A stretch of DNA of 64,000 nt, taken from positions 104,953,757 to 105,017,756 of the forward strand of contig NC_068359.1 of the NCBI RefSeq assembly GCF_020536995.1. Direction: 5' to 3'. The notes under the pieces are model-generated. The model searched no databases. It saw nothing but the letters and a program-made list of their open reading frames with translations, and was not told where the DNA came from. The DNA is from Dreissena polymorpha. Taxonomy: Eukaryota > Mollusca > Bivalvia > Myida > Dreissenidae. Shown here in pieces: positions 34,269 to 46,559 of this stretch (position 1 is the first letter of the stretch; the number at the start of each line of letters is the position of its first letter). The position numbers and the translations under genes are program-made.

Positions 34269-36369
34269 CTGCAACGAAGATTTACATGCACGCGTATATC
34301 GAAGTTCTTCTGCTCAAATAACATGTTCTGTTGTGTTTAGTCCGATAAAATCAAATAGAGAAAAATAAATTGAGATACAAATGCACATTACAGAATGTAC
34401 GAGTAGTTTTGTTATGTTAAAAGTTTATTGAACATATTCCTTACATACTATTTTGCATATAATTCTAACAAACTAATTTCACTTATGCATTTTGTAAGAG
34501 CAAGAAGATGCTCCATATTATAGGGATGTAAGTATGTTTCAGCAGTTTCCGCCATTAAAAATCATGTGATGATAATCAATTTGATACATAAATATAAAGT
34601 TTTATTGTTGCATTTTTACTTTCAACGATATACACTTATACAGTAAATAACACGGATTTAAATTAAACAAGAAAACATTTCAAACTGATAATTCGGCCAG
34701 GTCTGCCAGGATTTTACTTGAATTGACTTTTATTTCAAGTATTGTGGTTTCCCCAAACGTCAATTAGAGATAATCACAGCTCTGAAGGCACTCCTGTTCT
34801 TCGCTCATTGAAAGTATTTAATATTACTTACAGTCACGGATCATGAAGTTCGACTTTTTAACGCAGGACAATCGAACGACAACGAACAACGCAAACACCA
34901 AATTAATTTACGTTTAATTGTCTACATCGGTGAGATTTTGAAAAAAATATCAAGGAGGAAAATGACATTGATTTACAATCTCTCAGAATTTTATACAGGA
35001 TTCACACAAACTCCAATTATGATTACAAAGATGAAAAAAGAAATGCAACTTATATCTAAGTTGGCGCTAAGGAAAAGTTTGTGAGTCTAAACAAGAATGA
35101 ACAACGACATAATTCTAATAATAAATGTATTGGTATCAACGCGCATTTTATTAAATTCTCAATCAAAGCACATTAAAAAATATTTGATATTTTTGGCTTG
35201 AAATTAAATGCTTCATTTAATGTATTTTAATTTCATTTTCATGTACTGAAATTAACGTGTAACTCCTATACTCTCCATCCCGTCACCAATATATTTATTA
35301 ATGTACGATCTACTGCAATGTTTATAAGTCTTAAATTAACGTATTGTTTTAAAGTTTCATTAGGTCAATACTTTCTCATCGTGTGCATTTATTATTTCAT
35401 CAAAAATACTACATGTACTGAATTGTACGTCTTTATTTAGTTACATCACCTAGTCGGTTGCAAAACGCACGCTTTTCATGCATGGAACTGGATAGACGAC
35501 AGCAACAAGTTCGCACTCTTAAAAAACACGTTTGCTTAGATGCGTACGAAGGGACTTTAATCAGCAAATACTTAAACGTGGCTATAGAAAAGCGAAATAT
35601 AATGTTCTAAAATTAAATTCTAACCATGTAGATTCTTTTAAGGTTGTTGTTTTCACAACCTACTCGCCATAAGGATTCAATTGCTCACCATTTGTTTTTA
35701 ACTTTTCATAAGTAACTATTGTTTACAGTTAAAAGGTGTGGGGATGATGCCCGACATTAATTGTCCTTAATGTACTGTATTCATTCATTGGTATTAATTA
35801 CCGTTTTCTATTTCGTAAATGGTAAAACTGTAATTATTTGTTAAACAAACTGCGGTAAACGCTTACTTGATTGACCGACGTCAATAAAAAATTATAGTCG
35901 CCAGTTAACCCCGCCCTCATAAGCATTCTCGGAACCGATTGCATGGCGAAAATTACAGTTAGTCGACTAGAAAGAAACATAAAAATTTCTCATGACGCAG
36001 CTGTGTCAGCACACATAACTATGTTATGTGGCTTGAATATTGGATAAGTTCGTTATGCTATTTCTTATCAGTGGGTTATCTATTTCTCCATGGAGTATTT
36101 ATGGTGATTACGTGTTGAAAAAGGTACATGTGCTCTTTAAAAGTGTGTGTGTGTAATTCAGAAGCGTATTTACATGTAATCGCCGAGTCTTCACGACTAC
36201 ATTATGTGCAGTCTTGCACCTGTGACCTTTCCGGGAAAAATATTTAATTGAATAATGAAATAATTTTGATCCAAATAGACCAGTGCAAGGTGACCAATAA
36301 TACCTTAATGTGCACCGGTAGACAATTTAACGACAATTAATGTCTGATTGCATTTAAACGGACACTGTT
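34269..36369. other. GCNT intron, no exon identified
   Basis: AT-rich intronic DNA. I searched the minus strand for a phase 2 to phase 2 exon of roughly 135-150 nt encoding the missing P-P...G-S-A-Y...S-R segment. None of the candidate donors (for example near 34833, 35448 and 35808) gave a convincing frame. Confidence 0.45.
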
Positions 36370-36965
36370 ACTCCGCCAAGGGAGTGCTGACAATTAAAGA
36401 AGAACTTCTCCCGCTCCTCGCGCGCTGTGCCACTTTTATGTCCTCTCTAGACACCACAAACCGTCGACCCGAACCCTAGAACGGTTTCCCCAGCAGGTTG
36501 AGCGTACTGAGTACCGCCGTCCTGGGACACTTCCATTACCTTCAAAGAGCAGTCCCTTGATATCCTGGCCTGTATATCTGCCCAAGGGTCAACCCGTCCG
36601 TCTTCTACGTTGCAACCTCCGCTGCTCCCGTCCCACTTCCGGCGATGTAGTGAAACCACTATCCACCTTCTGACAGTTACCATCTCGCTTGGCGATCCTT
36701 TTAAGTTCTGGGAGTCAACGAAATCAGCGGGAGAGAACGTCCGGTGGGGGATGACGGTACTCGCTTGATTAACGGAGCCGCCCGCAGAAGTTCCTCTATA
36801 CGACCCTCCTCAGACGATGTATTGGAGCATTACCCACCTACGGACAATGACCATTCCATTTGGCGATTCTTCGGAGTCTTCAAGAAAATCTTCTGCGGGT
36901 GACTGTCGCTCCGATCGCGACGTGCACGCTACAGCTGCTGACCGAGCTCTTTTAAACTAGGTAAT
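36370..36965 (-). other. GC-rich unclassified segment with internal duplication
   Basis: An island much richer in G+C than its surroundings. On the minus strand two stretches about 170 bp apart translate to related peptides, SPNGMVIVRRWV and SPSEMVTVRRWIV, so the segment contains an old, codon-level duplication. An open frame of 78 codons lies at 36447-36683. I do not recognise the family. It may be part of a retroelement or a decayed gene. It lies inside the GCNT intron. Confidence 0.5.
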
Positions 36966-37384
36966 GCAATTACATTTCCAAAGTAACATTGTTTTTCGTT
37001 TACAATCGCCATTTTCTTTTACATTTTCAATTTAATCGCCAGCTGATAGATTCAATCGCCATGGGCAATTTTGTCGATCGAAAACGCTAAAATACAATAT
37101 CCTGACTTTGAAATAAAGTAAAAAAAATACGTTGTATATTATTTATTTAAACAAAAAGGTTTTAATTGTTGTTGTTGTTATTGTTGTTTTTGTCACTTGT
37201 TTATCGCATATTCACCACATGAAATTGTGTTATTAATTGCACGCGTATTCAAACTACACGTAAATGTTCGTAAATAAAAAATATACTACGGGAGATCAAA
37301 TCATTTGTGTCCTTACATTATAAGTTTATTTGTTAACCATCGAAATATATGGTGTAATGATATTTGATAAACACGCAGTTTAGA
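36966..37384. other. GCNT intron, nothing recognised
   Basis: AT-rich with a short gttgttgtt run near 37170. No gene or repeat family identified. Confidence 0.5.
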
Positions 37385-37605
37385 ACCGCGTCATTCGAAA
37401 ATGGATCTTAAGGCGCGTTGGCTAGCGTAGCTAAAGCCCTGTTTGCGCAGTTTGGTCAGGAGCTGCGCTGACCGCTTTAAATCACGCAAGGTTTCGTGGT
37501 TCCATTAGGTATCTCATGACCTACTGCGAGATGCGCAAGCTGGACCATAGCTTAGCTAGTCGTATATGGCATAAGACCCATTTTGGCATGATGCGGGTCT
37601 ATAAA
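37385..37605. repeat. Probable dispersed repeat
   Basis: A GC-rich island with gcgcgttggctagcgtagct, ctgcgctgaccgcttt, tcatgacctactgcgagatg and catatggcataagacccatttt-like sequence. The cataagacccatttt phrase is familiar from bivalve repeats, but no second copy lies in the window. Assignment is tentative. Confidence 0.4.
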
Positions 37606-39740
37606 AATATATTTGTTTCTTTTAACTGTAACATCTTAGCACAATACTTTTCGATAGAAATTTGAAGTCAAACTGTGTTATTTATAGCAAACTGGCAAAC
37701 TTCAATAATCCTTCAAGAACGGTTTACACACGGACCGAACGAATACGGCGAACATTTGTGGTAAGATAATGAAACAATTTCCGTCTTATCATGACACTAT
37801 ACTTTTTCGGTAGTTTTTTGTTTCCTCATCTTGAAAGTAATACTTTGTTATCAACGTTTATCGATAGTCTTCCCCGGACGATTTCGTAACCAAGTACCGA
37901 GTCGAAATGCGAAGTATTATTTTATCATTTATCACACACAATAATATCGAAAATGATCCAAACAAACAGCTTTTTTAGAGTTAAAGCAAATATGGATAAA
38001 TTATTTCCGATTGTCAGGAATTTTTCGAATGAAATGCGTTTTAATTATCATTATGAAACAATAATAAAATGGTATTTAAATGTATATTTTAATATATCAT
38101 TTTTTTCTTTTTCTTTTTTTTGCTTTACACAATGAAATAATTGTTTTATTGATCACGTAGTAAAATAGTATTGGATTTTTTGTTTTCTCCCCTTGATCTG
38201 ATAAAGAATCAGCTGTTATTGAGGTTGGTAAGTAATAGCCTCATCAGCGCACGTGTATGCGTGTATTTTAGAGTTCTTCGCGAATGCATCTATTGGCTTA
38301 CCTGCCCCTGTGACCTTTAAAGAGAGAAGTGTTATGCGATTATAACGTAACATGCAGTGGAATATTTTCATAAGACAAAATGTTTTGTAAACTGTACTCT
38401 TACGCGCCGCGAATTCTCCACGTGACCAGTGATTTGGTGAACGGTAGTGGTCTTCATACCGATTTTTTCAAAACACCACTATGACCCTTAGTTGTTCTTG
38501 CGAACGACTAAAACAACAGAATAACAAGGAAAAAAACACATACGGCAGGTATTTATAGAGGCTTAGTCAATATTATTGTACAAGTATAGAATATGATACT
38601 AATATATTGCAATATTCTTTTTATATAATAGTAACTTTACAAGAGGTGTTGAATTCTTCTGACAATTCTTAATCGCGCTGCATTATCGCAAAAAAAAACT
38701 AGTATGTTAAAGTTTTCTAAGACTACAACGTAAAAATGTAGGTTTTCACATCATTCGCGTGATTAGAGTTGAGACAAACGTGTTGTCTTGGTGTCGGGTT
38801 GACAGTTTCAGTAATCCTTTCACGATTGGCCAGTCGGTTTTACTCTTCCCCAAATCGTCATGTGATAGTTGTATACTATATTATGTTACCTATTGATTGC
38901 CACATGGACTGAGCCTTTGACCGGTCTAATTTTATGTGGCGGCGGTTTTCTGGCCAACGTCCATCTATGGAAATCATACATGCTTGGTCTGCAAATAAGA
39001 CAGGCATTACGATAGTATAGCATTGTACCGCTTTCACTCGTTCTTAAAATTGGAAATCCCGACTTACAATGATTACATTTGGGAAGTCCCAGTCATACAG
39101 TATGGAAGTCCCACTTTTATATCAGAATGTTTGTGCAGAACTTTAAGTTCCTTTTCGTTTTATAACATTGTTAAAATACAACAAATGGTTCACACTTTAT
39201 TTATACTTTGCATCATTTCATCTGATCACATCATGTTAAACATTAAACATAGCATGTATGCTAATACACCATGTCAAGTCATCCATAATTGATCTGATAT
39301 CTGATGCTGCTTTAAGCAGATCGTTGTTTAAGGAAATAACTGGTAGATTAGTTTGAGATTTCAAGGACTTGAGGACGCCGTCGCGCAAGCTATACTAACT
39401 TTATTTATTATAATACAATTTTAAAGTGAACGAAACGACTTATGTTTAATTCATTGTCAGGTTTTTTGATAATTTAATAATCTAGTACATGTATTTCATG
39501 TCACTGTACCACTGAAATATTAAGTAATTATAGTGTGTTTTCTTAAGAGTTTTCATATTGAAAACTTCAACAAAATATCTCTATATTATATGCGTTGCTA
39601 AATATATATTGTAAACCATACTGTACGTATTTTTGCAGAATTGATTAAATAAATTTCATAAATACAAACGCCCATCATTTTACGTAATTACATATATAAC
39701 GTGAATTGTGTAATTTGGGAATGCCATCGAACATGCGTAT
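37606..39740. other. GCNT intron, no exon identified
   Basis: AT-rich. A strong-looking minus-strand donor ggggcag|gtaagc near 38296 has no upstream frame resembling the transferase. No other feature is recognised. Confidence 0.45.
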
Positions 39741-39741
39741 A

Positions 39742-39895
39742 CATCGGTTGTCGTCGTGTAATGGATATGGTATCCACCTAGAGACCGGGAGGTCACGCTT
39801 TCGATCCCACGGTGGAAGCATTCTTTATATCTCTCCCAAAGACACTGTTCTATACCCAGGAAACGGACTCAAGAGCGTTTCAAATCAGCAGTAAG
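39742..39895 (+). repeat. tRNA-derived SINE
   Basis: The plus strand has a tRNA-like head (gtcgtgtaatggatatgg A-box region, ctttcgatccc B box) followed by cccaaagacactgttctata, cccaggaaacggactcaaga and gcgtttcaa. That body motif is shared by many mollusc SINEs. It lies in the first GCNT intron. Confidence 0.65.
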
Positions 39896-39950
39896 TACTT
39901 TAAATTTAATCGAGCTCAAATAAATAGGTTTAAACAAAACAAAACTAATG

Positions 39951-40022
39951 AACGAACGAACGAACGAACGAACGAACGAACACATAAATAAATGAAATAA
40001 TAACAAATAAATAAATAAATAA
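39951..40022. repeat. (AACG)n and (AAAT)n microsatellites
   Basis: About seven gaac/aacg tetranucleotide copies at 39951-39981, followed by taaa/ataa repeats to about 40022. A separate (cagaa)n run of six units lies at 40383-40412. Confidence 0.85.
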
Positions 40023-40412
40023 TAGTAAGATATAAATTGAGTTAATTTAACTTGTTTATCAATTATATGATTGCAAATTCAAATGTGCAATTTTTAAAAA
40101 TTACATTTTATGATGCTGATAAAAATACGCGATATAACACAGAATTGTATGTAACGGGTGTTACCAATGACGCTTATATTGTTCTCATTTCTTTGTGTGT
40201 CTCAAAAACTACATTGTACACAAGATACGGCAATTCGACGTAAAGTTGCAAATCAAACTGTTGTCACTTCAAGCAAGCTTGGTACAGTGTTACAGCAGAG
40301 TATCTCGATTACGCGATAATTAGTATGTACTTGGTGTCATCTCAGATCATGAAAGCTCGTGATGCCCCCACACATTTATATCAGAACAGAACAGAACAGA
40401 ACAGAACAGACA

Positions 40413-40858
40413 GTTTATTAAGACGTATACATAAGTACATCGTCTTTAATGCATATAATTATAAATAAAGTAATGTCACGTATCCTTATACTATAGTAGG
40501 TAACCAAATCAATATAATGATGTATATATGTTAGTAAGTAAAATGACATTTCAGAACTAAATTCAATGAAATGACATCTCGGTGTGTAGTCAGGGGCACA
40601 ACGTGTATGCGCTTCGGAAAGACATACATGTAACCCATACACACTTCCCCGCCAACCCGCATTTGAATGCCGTCTTCACAGCCAACTGGGCGGGGCGGGA
40701 GGGGGGGGGCACAGGGGCATATGCTGGTTAATCCTGGTTAATATGAGCCGGAGAGAAATGCCGTCATTTTCAAGCGACCGTTGGTATGCAAACAATATGC
40801 ACTTTGTTAAAATGAATTTGCTTTAAATAAATAATATGAACTACCGGTAAATAATTAC
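40413..40858. other. GCNT intron next to the 5' exon, no exon seen
   Basis: Mixed composition with a G-rich run near 40695-40709. No exon or repeat family recognised. Confidence 0.5.
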
Positions 40859-41820
40859 CTTAAAAGCGTACCATCTACAACATTGGCACCATCGAGTGCT
40901 TCAAGTATTTCAACGAGCTCTTTGTTCGTCTTCAATGGGAATTCCTGGCCGGTAAGGTTGATAAAGTACTTCCATTTCTTAAAATTTAAAAGTTTTCGTA
41001 GACAGACCATCTCTGCTTCTAGAACAGAAAATGTACCCCATGTTACATTCAATAATTCCGGTGCTATAAAAACATTTTCGAAGCACTTTGTGATCGTGTT
41101 TATCGCAATAATAAAATCTGTAGTTGCTTTCAAATCAATGTGTACGCAATACATATTCTGTGGACGAAAAATCGCACGTAACAATCTTTCAACCTGTTCG
41201 ATGTCTTTATAAACGATCAAAGAGAAGGCGATTGGAAAATTGCTTTCTTTCTCGCTAAGTTGATGTGTAATATAGCCTCGCTGCTTTTTGAAATGTCCAC
41301 AATTTGAGATATTCTTGAAAAATGTCACATCTAATGCAGGTCTAGCACTTTCTTTCATTGTCTGTTGTGCTTTAGACAGTTCCAGCAGATCACCGTCAAT
41401 AACGATTTTGCTACAGTTAATCATATTATGCCGACTGCGCGTTTGCTGAAGTTGTGAGTATAAATCTCTAACTTCGTCAAACGAAAATGTCAGGATTTTC
41501 CCCGTAGAAACTGACTCCTTGGTAGTATCTACATAGCCACTTTTTCGTTCCGCTGCATATGTGGTATTTTGCCATGTTGCTTCAGTTCTCCTCACGGGTC
41601 CTTGGGTACTAATAATCAGACCATTTGGATTATATCCTTTTAAACGATTATTTCCTCTTGAAATCACATTTTGTTTGTAATGCATTATGATTTTGTTGTA
41701 GTTATCATAAGCTTCGAACACGCTCATTTTGAACGGGAAATAAAGCAATATAAAGCACATACACACACAATAAATAACAATGACTGCAAACGCAGTCTTA
41801 ATTTTCAGTAATTTTAGCAT
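40859..41820 (-). CDS. GCNT-like beta-1,6-N-acetylglucosaminyltransferase, 5' exon
   Basis: The 962-nt exon encodes 320 residues plus two bases. A type II signal-anchor occupies about residues 8-30 (AFAVIVIYCVCMCFILLYF), followed by a long stem region to about 185, then the start of the Branch catalytic domain: IAFSLIVYKDIEQVERLLRA, PQNMYCVHIDLKAT, FENVFIAPELLNVTWGTFSV, LEAEMVCLRKLL, KWKYFINLTGQEFPLKTNKE. These match the GCNT family closely (core-2 and I-branching of O-glycans and polylactosamine in the Golgi). Donor is TTAAG|GTAATT at 40859/40858, phase 2. The first Met is chosen because the anchor follows directly. A conserved segment of about 45 residues between this exon and 34129-34268 was not found, so the gene is incomplete as read. 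Confidence 0.93.
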
Positions 41821-43490
41821 ATTATATTAATATGCTGACACGCTGGATACAATATGAAATATTCGTTTGCATCCGATAACTTCACTTCAGCAAACATCAT
41901 ATGCGTATATAAACGTTTAAATCTCCATAAAGTATGCCACGTTGCTTTTAACAGAGCTTACATACATATGGTTAAACTAATTAGCAACGATTAAGCTGGA
42001 TCTTCAATCTGTATTTATTATCAAACATCTCATCGAAATATTGGGTACAATGTGTGCTTCATTATCTGTATTTATTCATGCAGAGAAATGAATTAATTGT
42101 TACGTTAGAATACCCGGTAGTCTATGCGGTTACATTTGATAATATTTAAATCTCTAAGTAATCAAATTCAGCCAGTCTATAACTGCATACGCTATTTAGA
42201 TAAATTATATAATATAAAATAAACCAAACGATTTAAAATTACACAATCTCAACTTTAAAATGGAATGTTTCGTCTTAAGCCTTTGTTAATTTAATTTTAT
42301 AGATAGCTCCTTTTAAGCAGGGTGTTAGTTTTATTAAATCGTTGGAAATAGACATATTACGCACTACATGCAAAATTGAGTAAACACAATATCAACTGCT
42401 AAATGGAATGGTTCGTTTTCAGCCTTAGTTCATTAAGCAAATATAATGTAATGGTTCGCCTTAAGCCTTTGTTCATTTAGAAAATATGCTGAATCTTCAA
42501 CGTCCCCGATCCTCGTGCAAAGCGTGGGGAACACAATTAAAAAGAGTCCGGTTTACTTCAAATAACGGCAAAATGAATCATTGTCAGCCAGGCAATGGTA
42601 GTAAAAAAGGATAGAGTGTGTGTGAGAGACAGAGAGAGAGAGAGAAGTGAGAGAAGGGAGTTGCAGGACAGATAGAGCGAGAGAAGAGGGAGAGTAAATA
42701 CTTCGGGGGGGGGGGGGGGGGGGGTAGAGGCAAGACAGAGTCAGAGATAAACTTAAAAACAGTGAGATTAAAGACGACTAATAGCCAGTGAGAGCACGAA
42801 GAGTGCGCGTAAGGTGGCAGTATAGAGCGAATACAGGAGAGTGAAAAAACAAGTACATAAACGATAATAGTAAGAGTCAGTGTAGAGACGGAAGAGAGTA
42901 TAAGACGAGTATAGATAAGAAACACAATACGTTAATACGGTGTATTGAAGAAAGAGCGAGTACAAGTAGGAGTGATAGTGGTATGAAAAGAGAAGAATAT
43001 GTAAGACATCGGGCTACCACGACCAGTACCCGATGATGGTGGGCCCGGATAACTCCGTCTACTAGACAGAATTGAAAGATCGGCGATAGCGGACTGCGCT
43101 TTATGTTGCGCACAAGTAATGTGTGATAGCCTTATCTTATAGTAAGGTGCTATATTCTTCGATTATGTTTCGGTTTCTAAAAATAAATGTAGAATTAAAT
43201 TAAGGTAGCACGGCAAATTTACTATCTCGCCATAATTATGGTTTCTGGATTAAAATGTACGTTAAATATGTATTCACATGACAGTCGTGTTTAACTTACC
43301 TTCTTCATTTTGTAATTTTACTTATAAAAGTTCTAATTACAGAATGTTATTGTGTCTGTTACTATAAATACTGATCATTCAGCTTTTAGATTTGCATACC
43401 AAAGAACCTTTTGTAAGGAATGATAAGGTGTGAAGGCCAGGTTCACGGTAAGTTTAAATATGCTTGTGGCTATCCTTGTGTTATAATATG
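41821..43490. other. Intergenic, with GA-rich low-complexity tract and G20
   Basis: 41821-42580 is AT-rich and includes repeated phrases such as atggaatg-ttcgtctt-agcctt (near 42262, 42403, 42450). 42605-42970 is purine-rich with (ga)n runs and a G20 tract at 42705-42724. Open frames on the minus strand here are low-complexity artefacts. Confidence 0.6.
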
Positions 43491-43494
43491 ATTT

Positions 43495-43562
43495 CGTGGT
43501 CTAGTGGTAACGCACTGGCATCGCAACACGTGGGTGGCAGGTTCGAGGCCGCATGAACTTTC
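43495..43562 (+). repeat. tRNA-like sequence (SINE head or tRNA pseudogene)
   Basis: A textbook A box (tggtctagtgg) and B box (ggttcgaggcc) are spaced as in a tRNA, with a possible 6-bp acceptor stem ttcgtg/catgaa. The anticodon and T arms do not pair cleanly, so a working tRNA is unlikely. Confidence 0.55.
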
Positions 43563-43704
43563 ACCATATATGTAAAAGTATTATTTATAAATATTCCTGT
43601 TACTTATGCTTATAATAATATATATTAATTAATTATAATGCGACTATTTTGACTAAATAGTGTATAAAGACGTATTTAGCAAAACAATCATAAAATCTAT
43701 TGAA

Positions 43705-45775
43705 CAGCACTCTTCACATGACCGAGTTGGGGCCATAACTCGGATACAGACATCAACACTCTTTGGAAAGAATTTAAGCAGTTCTGTATTAACACCATAA
43801 TACAACATGTTCCATCAAAATGTGCAACACAACGTTACAACCAACCCTGGGTGAATCGAAAGATCAAGCGCCTATCAAAACAAAAGAAGAGGGCCCTCAG
43901 GAGATCCAAACATACAGGGAAACCAGAAGACCTCACCCGATATAAACAGCTGCAAAAGACAGTCCAATACGAGTGCAGACGGGCATACAACACATACATC
44001 AGCGATACTGCATCTGCAGATCGCAACCCTAAGAAGCTGTATTCTTTCATCAAAACAAGAAGATGTGACAGCAGTGGTATTGCCACCCCCCCCCCCCTTA
44101 AACATGAAGGTCTCCTGCATAACGACCCTATGTCTAAGGCTGCAATCTTGAATGAGCAGTTTACAAGTGTATTCACAGAAGAGGACCCAAGTAACATTCC
44201 AAAGATAAGCGGAACACCATACCCATCAATGGCAACCTTCAACATAGGAATGTCATCCCTACAAGGTTCCTACAAGAATTTGCAAGCGAACTATCACCTA
44301 TTGACCCTCATCTTTCAGGCCTCAGTGTCACACACCTGTGCCTGATGACTGGAAGCAGGCATTGGTGGCGCCCATATTCAAGAAGGGCGACAAAAGCATC
44401 CCTGCCAACTACAGGCCTATCTCCCTCGCCTCTGTCTGCTGTAAAGTCATAGAGCATATCATTCACAGCCAGATAATGCAGCATATGGAAGACCTGAACA
44501 TATTGTCAGACTCACAGCATGGATTCAGAAAGCGCCGGTCATGTGAGACGCAGCTACTTCTGACCTTACAGGAAAAGGTCAGCACTTGATAACGGTGAGC
44601 AGATAGACGCCATCTTACTCGACTTTAGTAAGGCGTTCGACAAGGTCCCACACGAACACCTTGCTGTGAAACTGAACCACTACAACATCAATGGAAACAT
44701 AATCACCTGGATCAGAAGCTTCCTATCAAACCGAAGTCAACAGGTTCAGGTTGAGGGTGTACAGTCAAACCCAGCACCAGTGACATCGGGTGTCCCTCAA
44801 GGCTCATTGAGAGGACCCTTGCTCTTCCTGGTGTACATCAATGACATGCCCTCCAAAAATCCACAACAAGGCTCTTCGCGGATGACAGTCTCCTGTACAG
44901 AAAGATCAAGTCTCCAGATGATGCACAGATACTACAGGATGACCTCAATGCCCTCCAAGAGTGGGAAACAACTTGGGAGATGTCCTTCAACCCAGACAAA
45001 TGTGAGGTACTGAGGATAACAAGAAAGCGAACCCCCATACAAGCAGACTACAACATCCACGGGCACCAACTAGCCTTAGCCAAGACAGGAAAGAACCTAG
45101 GTGTGACACTTGCCACCGATCTTTTCTGGAAACCACACGTGGACAGCTGCACTAAGTCTACCAATAACTCCCTCGCCTTCCTCCGCAGAAACATCTCAAG
45201 CTGCCCTAAAGACATAAAGCTGCAGTGCTATAAGTCACTTGTCAGACCTGTCCTCGACTACGCATCAGCAGCTTGGGACCCTCACACACAGACATGTATC
45301 CAACAGTTAGAGGCGGTGCAGCGAAGAGCAGCGCGATTCATCACAGGCAATTACAGGACCACAAGCAGCACTAGCCAGATGATCGCAGATCTTGGGCTAC
45401 CTACCCTAGAACTCCGCCGCCAGCACTCAAAACTCCTGATTATGTATCGGATCACCTATGGTCTTCTCGACATTCCAGCAACCGATCCCCTCCGGCGATC
45501 GATCACATCTACACGAGCACATGGACTAGAAGACATGGATGGTGCAGTGGTCCGGTACTGGATACAGTACTGCAGGACAGACACATACCGTCACTCCTTC
45601 TTCATCTCCGGAGCTCGATTGTGGAACCAACTACCAAAGCAGCTCACAGTTCTACAGACGCCAGAGTCATTCAGGGAAGGACTGGCAGGCCTCCAATTCA
45701 AACATTGAGCCTTCCTGACTGTAAATTATTATAAATATTAAAGGTTTTATTTTTTAACTGCACTCTCACAATCAC
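43705..45775 (+). mobile_element. 5'-truncated jockey/CR1-like LINE, reverse transcriptase part
   Basis: The plus strand encodes an RT and C-terminal region in several frames. NTIIQHVPSK and KIKRLSKQKKRALRRSK come first, then [101 protein letters not shown] with the catalytic Asp pair, then [35 protein letters not shown] and RARLWNQLPKQ-like sequence to a stop at 45708. Frame changes occur near 44330, 44585 and 44860-44980. The 5' end with the endonuclease is missing, as usual for truncated insertions. The 3' tail runs to about 45775, directly before the ankyrin/SOCS start codon. Confidence 0.9.
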
Positions 45776-45789
45776 CTTGTAAATAAAAA

Positions 45790-46010
45790 ATGTACGATTA
45801 TGCTCCAGATCGAGTGAGATTTGTACATCACATGGAAGAAGAAGAAGATCTTGGTCCTCGATTGATGGTTTACGTTGACTGTCAATATTATAGATATGCG
45901 ACAACGAAGCCGAAATTCGATTGTAACAACAACAACAACAACAACAGTATTTTTTTTATTGATACTGATAGCAGAATGTTAAAGTTTCAAGATAACGTTA
46001 CCAAAACAAG
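45790..46010 (+). CDS. Ankyrin-repeat/SOCS-box gene, exon 1
   Basis: ATG at 45790 begins MYDYAPDRVRFVHHMEEEED, then DCQYYRYATTKPKFDC, a run of seven Asn from an (aac)n tract, and FFIDTDSRMLKFQDNVTKT. The donor ACAAG|GTAAGT at 46010/46011 leaves phase 2 (AG). The exon at 51939 begins with A and completes AGA, after which RFFTCIENGDFNSVDKLL reads as the first ankyrin helix. The phase agreement and strong donor link the two exons across a 5.9 kb repeat-filled intron. The N-terminal 73 residues resemble no domain I know. The end of a LINE lies about 15-80 bases upstream. The link is inferred; transcript evidence would settle it. Confidence 0.75.
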
Positions 46011-46559
46011 GTAAGTTTCTTAAAAGTAATTGATTTTTTCTTATTTCATAAAAGCTTCAGCGACATGTCTGGCTTCAATTTACGTTATTGTACACATTGT
46101 AACGGTAATCGCAAACGCGTTCACCGGATAATTTCAACTAAAGTAAACATACTCAGTAACTTGAGAAAGTTACTGGTTAGCGAGTATTTGTCGGACAGCA
46201 GTATTTACCGGACGTTTTATTTATTTCGTGTATTGTAACGCTTAATCACGATTTTCTTTGTCACATATTTACAGACGCTTGTTTAATTGAAGTTGACAGC
46301 AGCAATTGGTTTAAATGCTAGTGTTATAAATAGACAATTGCGATGTTTACAAATTTCGTCCAAATGTAATGTGACCTTCTCGCAGTTGATATTAATAGGA
46401 CACGCATGCTCAGAAGAAATCCCTTACAGAAACCCGACCTGTATGCTTGTTATTTTCGTTCATCTACTGCAATAGAGCAGGTCTCAATTATTTGTCTAAC
46501 AATTACTTACTTTACCAGAATCTAATGTGTTTAAAATGCACACATGATTTTAATTATAG
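46011..46559. other. Intron of the ankyrin/SOCS gene, nothing recognised
   Basis: Unremarkable AT-rich intron sequence with no exon or repeat family identified. Confidence 0.5.

Noticed and set aside
42584-43113. Pro/Leu/Ser-rich minus-strand frames
   Set aside because: Translation of purine-rich low-complexity DNA and a G20 run.
43495-43562. Functional tRNA gene
   Set aside because: A and B boxes are good but the T and anticodon arms do not fold properly. It is better explained as a SINE head or pseudogene. The same applies to 9903-9990, 26400-26480, 39748-39815 and 51190-51268.
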